DNA from: Dromaius novaehollandiae
Taxonomy: Eukaryota > Chordata > Aves > Casuariiformes > Dromaiidae
Length of the DNA: 64,000 nt
Direction of reading: 5' to 3'
Assembly: GCF_036370855.1 (NCBI RefSeq)
Contig: NC_088101.1
Location: 6,145,501-6,209,500 of the forward strand
Part shown: piece after piece, positions 50,001 to 58,583 of the stretch
Layout of the letters: every line of letters starts with the position of its first letter
Position numbering within the stretch: the first letter of the stretch is position 1
The notes under the pieces: model-generated
Seen by the model: the letters and a program-made list of their open reading frames with translations, nothing else
What the model was told of the DNA's origin: nothing
Databases searched by the model: none
Made by a program: the position numbers and the translations under genes

Positions 50001-53000
50001 CTTACTGACCGTCAGAGCGGACCAGAGCTTGCAGCACTGCCACGGCTGCCACGCGATCGGCCTTGCTCCCGTTCCTCAGCTTGTAGTAGAGGAACTCGAT
50101 GGTCTCCTCCGGGCAAATTCGGGCTGTGGGGAAGAAATCACACTTGGCATCAGTGAGCAGTGTCTTCCCACTCGGGCAGGTTCGCAAGAGAGCTGCTGGG
50201 ACACGGCGGTGCGGCACCAGCTCGCCTCTGCTTACCCTGCAGCACCATGCAGCGGCACAGCTCTGCTCTGTGCTCTGGGCTGGGCGGCTCCATCTCATCG
50301 CAGAGCTGTGGGAACAAGGCACGTTTCAGAGAAAGCCGGATCGGCGGGGAGAGGGACAGAAAAGCAACCGCACTGTCAGTGCTCGTCTCGCGGGTGGCTC
50401 TGGGCACAGAGCCACAACCAGAGCCCCGAGCCCCAGGCACACGCAGAGCTGTGCAGCAGCCAAGGCTGCCCAGGAGCCCCAGGCCAGCGACGCGGCACCA
50501 GGCCTTACCTGCTGGTGCACAGCAGTGGCGATGGCCAGATGCCTGGCCCGGGGCACGCGGGTCTGAATGTCTGCCACAGCCCCCAGGAAATAGCCGAGAC
50601 TCTGCAAGGGAGCGTGGGAGGGAGGGAGAGGGCGGCTGTCACTGCGAGCCACCCAGAAAGCGAGAAAGCAGCATCGCTGGGAGATGCCGCGGCTGGAACC
50701 CACTTGCAGGGAAACCCCAGCCCCGCACGGGGCTTCTGGCTCATCCTTCCCGCAGAGCAGCACCGCGAGGTCTCTCTCCTCCACGCAGCCCTGCTGGGAT
50801 GGCCTTTCCTGGCACACTGCCCCCCCTTGCACCTCTCCCCGTCACAGGGGCTGGACGTGGCCCTGGGCGTGAGGGCAGAGCTCCTCACACACTCCCAGCC
50901 CCGGGAGGCGGCGCAGCCTCCCCTCCCAAGCCACTCGCCCCAGCCACTCACCACTCCCTCCTGGCCCTCCCGCCATGCTGGTTTCTTCCAGCATGAGCCC
51001 AGAAAGCCCCGGGCCCCCATTTCCTCGTTCCTGCTCCAAGGGACCTGGCTCCTTCCAGCACCCCACAGCTCCCCAACACCTCGCGGCCCCCCCTTGGCCC
51101 CTGGCCGCGCCATGTCCCGCACAATGCCTCACCACGGTCACCCCAGAGGGGTCCCAGACTTCCCGATACTGGTGCAGCAGCCAGAGGAGATGCTCCCAGG
51201 CGTGCTCACGGTGCTCCTCCACGTGCAGGAGGACACCCATCATGGCACCCATCGCCCTGAGCACAGCCTGCTTGACCTGCCGAGGGACGGTGACACGCCG
51301 TGTCAAGGGCTGAGGGTCTCTCCAGCGCTCGCCTCCCCCAGACACCAGCCTGCCCTTCCCGCACGGGGGCTTCCCCTTCCCTGTCGCCCCTGGTGAGAAG
51401 GGCTCACTGGCCAGCACAGAGAGCATTTCCTCCCGGCACCCCCAGCCTCCCCCGTCGAAAGGCCCTGGCATTCGGCCGCTTCCCAGAAGGCAGCCCCCAG
51501 TCCCCGGACTCCCGGCTCGGGGTGCTTTCGCGACCAGCCTGCTCCCTTTGGCCCCTCGCACAGTGCCGCGGACAACCCCACCAGCCCCCGTGGACATCCC
51601 CACTGCTGCCCACGGCTGTGAGAGCATCAACACTCGCCTCTTCCTCCTCGCAGCACCGCCGCTTTCTGCTCACGTAGCAGAAGAGCGGGTAAACGTGGGC
51701 ACAGAGCTGGGCAGGCCCCAGGCGAGGGAAGGCACCTTTCTCCCCCTCGCGGAAGTACATGCTTATGCCGCTGCACCACTGCTCCAGAACTGCAGCACAA
51801 GAAGGGAAACAGGATCGCACCAAAGTCTCTGACTGGTGAAGACCTTGCACTGGCCCCCGGGCCTGCTTTAAGCCCAGGCCAGGCTCGCCAGGGCACAGGT
51901 TGCAAGGAGATCTGCCTTCAGGGACGCGTTGTGCCATGGTCTGAGACACCTGGATGGCAACGCTGCCTTGTTTCTCCCCTCTTCCGCCCCAGCACCACAC
52001 CTTCTCCTCCGCACAGCCTCGCTCCCTTCCACCACTGCCCGCTGCAGCCCCGGCCTCCCCCTTCCCAAACGTCTGCCCCTCAGCACACGCTTGGAGGTTT
52101 TGGCTGTTCTTTCCCATGCTCTCCCTTCAAGGCCACCAACACAAAGCCAGGCTGCCCTCAGGGAAAGGGAGGAGAAGGGGAGGAACAAAACTGGGCAGAG
52201 CTCGGCCAAAGGTAGCTAAAACCGGGAGGCAAGTGCGGGAGCAGAGACCAGGCAGGGACCCAAGAGCTCCTCAGGGCACCTGCACCCAGCACCATCCCGG
52301 CCAGCCCACGGACCCTACCCCCGGCGGCACCCGCTGCTCCCGCACGTTGAGGGCACTTGGCGGCTGCTGAGGCTGGAGCTCGCCGCAGGCTCAGCCCTGC
52401 CGTGCTGGCCCCGAGACCCCGGCGAGGCACCCAGGGCCACCCCGATCCCTCCCCCTCCCCCTCCCCCTTCCCCTTCTCCTTCCCCTTCCTGTGGCCCAAC
52501 CATGGACCCAAAACTCACCACCGCAGACGGCGCACAGCATCCGGCCGCTCCCCACCTCGCTCAGCACGCCGCGCAGGGCTGACAGGGTCGTTGCCGCAAA
52601 GGGCACGCACTGCAGGGCTGCAGAGAGGGCAGGGGTGGGCGACCCTGTCAGCCAGAGCCGCCTTGGCCCGCGGGCTCCATCCCCCGGCAGCGCTGCCGCA
52701 CCAGGGCCAGGGCTACGGGGCCGCGGGGCTGTGCCAGGGGCAGGGGGACGGGAGAGCTGCCGCAGCACTGGGAGAGGCCCCGGCACGAGGAGGCTCCTGC
52801 CAGGGTGCCCGTGTGCCGACGGCCTTCCCCAAGGTGCGTGGGAAAGCCCTGGGCACAGCGAGGGCGATGCAGGGCAGAGCCTGGCGTGTTTGGTCTCTGG
52901 CGGGTTCCCTCCAGCCCAGCCCAGACCGTTCTGGGCAGGGGCAGGAGTCCCGTCTCCCGCCCGTCACCCGCTGCAACCCGCAGCAGCAGGCTGGGGGGCC

Positions 53001-54349
53001 GTACCGTAGCGTGTGGCGAGGTTGCGCAGGGTGATGAGGACAAACTCCTCCGACGTCTCCTCCAGGGCCTTCAGGTGGCCCTGCAGCGCCGACACCACGT
53101 CGCACAAGTGGGAGCGGGCCAGCGCCACCAGGACATCACTAGCCGCCGTCCTCACGGAGGCCGTCCCACCCTGGAAGACAGCAGCTCGCGTGTGGCAGGA
53201 GCACGACCGGCCGTCTCCCACGGCTCGGCCTCCAGGCAGGACACACAACCCGTAACTTGACTCCGACCGTCCCTCGCTCACAAACAGCCCCGCGGCCACC
53301 TCTCTGCACAGCCCCGGGCCACCGCCCCAACCCCCCGCCAGGACAAGTCCCAAAGGCTCTCCATAGGACGGCCAGGCCGGGCGCCGGCGGCCGGGGTCAC
53401 CCTCAGAGAGAACAAGCTCACCTGGGCCGCTCGCAGGTCCTCCAACGCCACTGCTATCACTCTGTCCACCTCAGAGCTCTGCAGATGGCTCTCGTCGCCC
53501 CACAAGACGCTCTCCAGCTCGCGGTAGGTCTCCGCTCTGCTGCCCTGGGGACACACCGCACACGGCAGCGATGGGACATGCCGCCCCGCAGCAGCTCCGC
53601 CACGCTGACGCCGCGGACGAGCTGCCGGTGCCGCTCAGCACAGCCGTCGGGAGCAGGCGAGAAACCCAGCACTGGGATTTCCTGACCCCGCCCCCAACCC
53701 CGGGGACACCGCCACCTCCTGTGGGAAAGGAGGGCACGCGGGAGCCTCCGCCCAGCACCACCGGCAGGATCAGCGTTTTGGGATGAGGCGCAGCAGGAGG
53801 GCAGAGGTGCCGCTGGGCGAGATCAGCCTGCGGCACTCGGGGAAGCCAGGGTGCTGCGGGGAGCCCTCAAACCCCACGCAGCCCCGCAGGACGCCCCCGC
53901 CTCACCTCGGCGTCTTGCAGCCGGTTCAACAGAGAAGTCACCACGGTGGCAAAGGTAGCGATGGCCACAGGGACAGACCCGGCCGCCTTGCCACCGTCCT
54001 CACCACGCGCAGGTCCCGACTGGGCACCTACACAAGTGAAGAAACCTGGAAGGAAAGCAACCGAGGGTTTGCATCGCTCCAGCAGCCGCAGGGACGGGCC
54101 CCGAGTCGGGCAAACGTCTCCCCAGCCGGAGCATGGGCCGGCAGGAGAGGCCGGTGGAGCTGGCTCTGTGCAGCCTGGGGAAGAGCAGCCCGGGGCAGCT
54201 TGGGGCTGGCCCCAAGCGCGTGACCCTGGCTCTCCCTGTGCCAAGAACATGGGCACCAGCAGGTCCCCGTCCCCCCCACCAGCGTGCTGGCAGGCGTGGT
54301 GCTGAGCGCGGTGCCGGTCCCCACCTCGGAGCGCTCGCAGCACCCCCAT
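39001..54349 (-). CDS. maestro heat-like repeat (MROH) family gene, copy A, complete, 41 coding exons
   Basis: MROH proteins are large HEAT-repeat (alpha-solenoid) scaffolds with no catalytic residues and poorly known function. I built 41 exons from 54,349 down to 39,001. All splice phases agree and the coding length is 4,833 nt (1,610 residues plus stop). Family sequence includes SPSANLRLTATAFFAE (exon 34), DPVSTVRQMAVRGLGN (residues about 1,344-1,359, exon 35) and LVCKYFPRGQ (exon 29). Every border is GT-AG except the exon 6 donor, which is GC (GCGAGT at 51,632-51,637). The start ATG at 54,347-54,349 has G at -3 and +4 and opens a short exon (MGVLRALR plus one base) that joins exon 2 in phase; it is the least certain part. 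No signal peptide, membrane span or coiled coil is evident. Coordinates are given in three following entries. The closest avian annotations I recall are MROH2B-like or MROH7-like. Confidence 0.9.
43171..43217. repeat. (CA)n microsatellite in an MROH intron, left copy
   Basis: CACACA/CGCACA repeat in the intron between exons 28 and 29 of copy A. The same site in copy B (about 62,749-62,790) is shorter by about 6 bp, which accounts for a local change in the duplication offset. Confidence 0.9.
44493..48797 (-). CDS. MROH copy A, exons 14-25 (residues 471-903)
   Basis: Exons: 48638-48797, 48264-48304, 47841-47985, 47571-47623, 47010-47117, 46562-46681, 46279-46374, 45965-46114, 45468-45590, 45038-45108, 44718-44853, 44493-44588. 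Key stretches are LLWYVVPAKYTGMLVPL (exon 14), GAAALQLLQALPGTIHGAV (exon 16), LVKEFTGTLKRKK (exon 20), MYGRMALRAPREQLLARVER (exon 21) and LSREENRHLLAQCCQGIV (exon 24). Exons 15 (41 bp) and 17 (53 bp) are short but required by phase. An acidic, glutamate-rich segment ends exon 14, the kind of loop often found between HEAT blocks. Confidence 0.87.
49102..54349 (-). CDS. MROH copy A, exons 1-13 (residues 1-470)
   Basis: Exons in transcript order: 54325-54349, 53906-54027, 53422-53544, 53005-53170, 52519-52617, 51638-51789, 51133-51276, 50509-50601, 50236-50305, 50010-50123, 49761-49834, 49407-49526, 49102-49209. Recognisable family stretches are GSRAETYRELESVLWGDES (exon 3), ASDVLVALARSHL (exon 4), LQCVPFAATTLSALRG (exon 5), AMGAMMGVLLHVEEHREHAW (exon 7) and AVLHFIGELLRSSALG (exon 12). 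The exon 6 to 7 junction reads EEEE then VKQAVLRAMGAMMG, which supports the GC donor at 51,632-51,637. The exon 10 donor is GTCAGT at 50,004-50,009; an alternative GTAAGG four bases on would break the phase. Confidence 0.88.
52644..52703. repeat. 60-bp segment in MROH intron 4, also found at the duplication junction
   Basis: This intronic stretch recurs at 56,758-56,817 in the same orientation with 59 of 60 bases identical (one C/T difference). It lies between the exon 4 donor and the exon 5 acceptor of copy A, ending 27 bp upstream of exon 5. Confidence 0.95.
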
Positions 54350-55194
54350 CGCGGCAGGACTCCCTATACAGATGTGCTGCTCCACCAGCACCTCCTCCCA
54401 CGGGAGCCACGAGCCACTGGGCCAGCGCCGGCCTCGGGGAGGGGGGGGACCCACAAGGGCCACTGTGACACGCGGGGGCCCCAACGCCTCACAGAGGGCT
54501 GCTGGCAACGTGAGGCTGGGGGGGGGCAGGCACCGGGGACACACCCCCCATACACACCCCCCAAACGTGGCACTGTCCCAGGCTCCCGCGCTCGCGGTCG
54601 CTCCTCGGCCCCCAGCCCTTTCCAGCGGCGACTGTCTCCTGCCGTCACACAGGGGCAAGTGCTCCGGCAGAGAGGCCCTGGGAGCCAGTTCGCGCCATTG
54701 CTCACACAAGCACCTGGTCATTCGGTCGCCTAGAAAGCCTCGCTGGCACCCGGGGCCTGACGGCATCGAGCCACAAGCTGCCAGGTCACACAGGCTGCAA
54801 AGCTGCTCTCCATTCCCCCGGCCAGCCCACAACACAAGCGTTTTGTTTAGATGTAGCAGCACTAACTCATTACAAGGTCGTGGAATAAAAGCTGGTGCCA
54901 GGTGGAAGGCAACGTTATCGCCCTTCCCTCCGGATTTAGGAGCTGCGTCCCTGCAGCCTCGACGAGCCTTCTGATAGACCCGGGCTCCCTGGGCTCAGCG
55001 CTGCACAAAGGCAAAGCAAAGCTGGTCTTTGCCCCACAGTTCTTGCAAGAGTCCATACTTTAAGAAATTATTAATTACACAATCTAAATTTAGAACTGAT
55101 TCACTTCTAATACAACTCAGATATCTTTATATATTTTTAACTTTAAAGGTTGAACTTGTTCAGCTTTCCACGTCTCTCGAGGTACTGCTTTCAC
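54350..55194. other. 5' flank of MROH copy A; AT-rich stretch next to the retroviral fossil
   Basis: 54,350-54,860 is GC-rich and could hold the 5' UTR or promoter of copy A. I see no clear TATA box. 55,050-55,180 is AT-rich and adjoins the integrase part of the fossil; it may belong to that element, but no LTR was recognised. Confidence 0.4.
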
Positions 55195-56757
55195 TTAGGT
55201 GTAGTGGGTCCAGGAATCAATTCCCTGCAGCTTCACAGCAGCATTTGTTGTTAGCAGTACAAGATACGGTCCTCTCCATTTTTCTCTCAACGGCTCATCC
55301 TTCCAGGTTCGAAGACGCACTCGATCTCCCGGCTGCAATGAATGTACAGGTGAATCTAAAAGCACGGGAGATCTTAACTGGATGTACCTGCGGAGAGAAG
55401 GAAGAACCTTTGCCAGAGACAAGAGAGAATCCCTTAAAATTTGATCCCCCTTAATGTGCATTGGAATTGCATTTCCAGTTAAATTTACAGGCTAAGGTTC
55501 AGCATACAGAATCTCAAAGGGACTAACTTTCTCCCTACCCCTTGGGGTTATTCCGAGTCTTAATAATGCCCGAGGGAAGACATCAGTCCATTTCATCTGA
55601 GTCTCCTGACACAGTTTCCCTATCTGTCTCTTCATTGTTTGATTCGTTCTTTCCACTTTTCCCCTGGATTGTGGCCTCCAGGGGGGATGTAAATCCCATT
55701 TAATTTGCAGTATTTTTGAGATTTCCTGTGCTATTTCTGCTATAAAATGAGGTCCCCTATCCAAAGAAAATCCTTCTCGTACCCCAAATCTTGGTATGAT
55801 TTCTTTTAACAACATTTTCACTACCTCCCTTGCTTTATTGCTACGGCACGGCAAAGCCTCAGGCCATCCTGAAAAGGTCTCAGCAATTACCAACAAATAT
55901 TTATGTCCACTACAGCTTGGTAATTCAGAAAAACCAATTTGCCAGTAATCCCCGGGCGTGAAGGCCCTTTTTACTTCCCCTGGCAGGGAGCGGTTTCTTC
56001 TGACTCTCGGGATTATTTCTAAGACAGAGTTCACGTTTTTGTGTAATACCCTTTGCAATTAGGAACATACTAATTCCCACAGCAAACCTTGTAGCTGTTT
56101 CAGCCAACGCCTCGGCTCCCATGCGGCTACTAGCGTGTATTTGCTTCATCAGCTTCTTCATTACCGGCAAAGTTCCCACACATTGTCCAGTAGATGTTAC
56201 CCACCATCCTTCAGAAGTCTTTCTGCACTTCAAGATTTCTGCTAATTTATTTTCTTTTTCAGTGTATACGGGAATTTCCATTTTTAACGTTCTCTCTGGA
56301 ACTGATGCTGCTACCGACACGGACAATGCTACGCTTTTTGCAGCCTCATCGGCCCTTTTGTTCCCTTGAACTATGTCAGTCTGTCCAGATTGGTGCACTT
56401 TGCAATGCACTACTGCTGTTTCTTTGGGTTTATTAACTGCTTCGAGTAGTCCCATAGCCTGGTGCCCTCTCTCAGGTACCTAAAGCTCAAATGGCTTTGT
56501 TAGGTTTGGAAGTCCTAATGCGGGAGCACTCAGGAGAGCAATCTTGAGTTCATCAAATCCTTTTTGGCGCTCGGGAGTCCACTCCAGCAAGTCTCCCGGC
56601 CCCTTAACAGCTTCACAGAAAGGCTTTGCCGTTAATCCAAAACGAGGTATGCAGAGGCAACACCACCCAGCCATTCCTAAAAAATCCCCTGAGTGCTCTT
56701 TTTGATTTTGGGGGGGGGGGGGGGGGCACTGGACAAACTGCTTCTTCCCTTTCAATT
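55195..56757 (-). mobile_element. broken gammaretrovirus-like (class I) endogenous retrovirus pol fossil
   Basis: On the minus strand, in normal pol order, there are the C-terminal part of reverse transcriptase (about 56,480-56,755, containing ALGLPNLTKPFEL), an RNase H tail (about 56,330-56,455), the integrase zinc-binding and core regions (about 55,492-56,130, containing FSGWPEALP) and the integrase C-terminal module (about 55,195-55,461, containing EKWRGPYLVLL). These match the gammaretroviral type. Gag, protease, most of reverse transcriptase and env are not seen, and no LTRs were recognised. The element is broken at several points and looks old. It sits between the 5' end of MROH copy A and the duplication junction, next to a 17-base G run (56,710-56,726). 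Confidence 0.88.
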
Positions 56758-56817
56758 CCTGTCAGCCAGAGCCGCCTTGGCCCGCGGGCTCCATCCCCTG
56801 GCAGCGCTGCCGCACCA
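56758..56817. repeat. 60-bp patch of MROH intron 4 at the duplication junction
   Basis: Copy of 52,644-52,703 inserted exactly between the retroviral fossil and the first base of the right duplication copy (56,819). Its presence at a breakpoint suggests a templated insertion during repair, or an assembly join. Confidence 0.93.
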
Positions 56818-57039
56818 AAAGCAGCTAACTGAAAGCCCCTGTTTCTGGCCCCCAAAACGCAGGCTTTAGCCTCTGCTTCCAACCGCAAAAATGGCGCGCT
56901 AAGCCTCTGCTGCTGATGCAAAACCACAGGGCTTCAGCCCTGCTTCTGAGCTCAGAGACGCAGGGCTTGGGCACCTGGTCTTGGCTCGAACACACAGCCT
57001 CCAGCCCCCAAACCCGCAGGATGTGGCCTCTTTTTGCAC

Positions 57040-57850
57040 ACCCCAAAACAGACGACCTCCCCTCTGTTTCCAAGTCCCCAAAAGCATGTCGCGGCCACTG
57101 GTCCCGAGCCCAAGCCCACGGGACTCAGCCCGGGCTCCCAGCACCAGGAGCAGCCGGGTCCCCCCGCCTGCCCCAGGTCTGGCCCCGGAGCCCCGGGCTC
57201 GGCCCCGTGTCGCCCCCCCGGCCCCGTGTGCGGGTCGGGGCAGCGACAGCAGCCCCAGCCCGGGCAGTTCCGGGTGGCACTCGGCAGCTCGGCCGGGGCG
57301 GCCCCGCGGGGGGAGCAGCGCCCGGGCCCAGGCCCTGCCCGGCCCCGCCCGCCCGCCGCAGCCCGGCAGCCCCGGCCCGCTCGCAGCCCCAGCCCTGGCT
57401 CTCCCCCACGTCCCCTCCCCCGCGGCCGAGCCCCCCCCACTCCTCAGCTGGGGCCGCCGCCCTCCCCGCCCCCAGCGCCACGCGGGGCGACGGAAGTGGG
57501 ACGGAGGCGCCAGAACGACGGCAGCCGCGACGGACCAAACTGAGCTTCTCGCACGCGGCGGCCCGCGCATGCGCCCTGGCACCGCCCCGCCCCCGAGCTC
57601 CCGGCTCCGCCCCCACCCCCGAGAGCGGCCCCGGCCCGGCCCCGCCCCCGCACTCCGGGCCTCAGAGCGGCCCCGGCCCTGGCAACGGCCCCGCCGCGGC
57701 CTGTGTCACGAGCCCGCCGTCCTCGGCCAGGCCGCGTGCGCTGCAGGGGACTTGCCGGCAGTGCGGGGCGACCGGTGAGTCCCGCTCCCCCGCCGCGGGA
57801 CCGGGCTGCCCGTGCCCGGCCCCAGCGCTGCGCCCCCCCCCGCACCCGCG
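57040..57850. promoter_or_regulatory. CpG island with NRF1 and ETS motifs (right copy)
   Basis: Counterpart of the island at 37,745-38,270, but longer because it keeps the 325-bp segment. CGGAAGTG is at 57,491-57,498 and the NRF1 palindrome GCGCATGCGC at 57,565-57,574. Its position between the 3' end of copy B and the 5' end of copy A would let it serve as an upstream promoter for copy A on the minus strand, across the fossil, or drive a plus-strand transcript antisense to copy B. The sequence does not decide between these. Confidence 0.55.
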
Positions 57851-57854
57851 GTCC

Positions 57855-58475
57855 TGCCATGCCCCTGGGGAGCAGCCCTGCCCGCTGCCCCCTCGGGGCC
57901 CCTCTCAGTGCCTCCCAGTGTCCCCAGTGACCCCGGAGTCCCCAGGCACCTCCCAGTGCCCCCCAGTAGCCCCAGTGCTCCCCGCACCCCCACTTGCCCC
58001 TCGGTCCCTCTGCTCCCCCTGGGGCCCCTCCCAGCCCTAGTCCTAGTCCCACCCCATCAGCCCTCTCACTCCAGTTCCCCCTGGTCTCCCCGGGCAACTC
58101 TGGGTGCCCCCTCATTTCCCCAGGCACCTCCTGGTATCCCCCAGTGTCCGCAGTATCCCCAAGCACCTCCCAGTGCCCCCAGGGCCCCCGGCTGCTTCCC
58201 CTGCCCCCATCGCCCCAAGCACCTCCCAGTATCCCCAGGCCCCCCAGTGTCCCATATGCCCCCAGGCACCTCCCAGTGTCCCCAGTGCCCCCTACTGTCC
58301 CCACTTGCCCCTCGGTCCCTCTACTCCCCCTGGGGCCCCTCTCATCCCCAGTCCCACCCCATAGGCCCTACTCACCCCAGAGCTCCCAGTGCCCCAGGCT
58401 GCTCCCACTGCCCCCGTCACCCCCAGGCCCCCCTCACCCCGCTCTCTCCACTCCCCTGTGTCCCCAGGCAGCGCC
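57855..58475 (+). repeat. C-rich minisatellite-like DNA downstream of MROH copy B
   Basis: Same degenerate CCCAGTGTCCCC-type units as at 38,271-38,895, with a few units fewer (the offset between copies changes by about 10 bp across it). Confidence 0.7.
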
Positions 58476-58577
58476 ACACTGCACCAAGGCCACATCTGGG
58501 GGGTGGCAGGGCCGGGGCCGGCGCAAGACCCCCCACAGAGCCCCACACGGCTGGCACTTTCCCTGCGAGGACGCAGC

Positions 58578-58583
58578 TTTATT
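58578..58583 (-). terminator. polyadenylation signal AATAAA overlapping the MROH copy B stop
   Basis: Same arrangement as copy A: the TAA stop at 58,579-58,581 lies inside AATAAA. Confidence 0.8.

Noticed and set aside
49144-51396. Open frame of 750 codons on the plus strand
   Set aside because: Runs antisense across several well-supported MROH copy A exons and their introns; no family resemblance.
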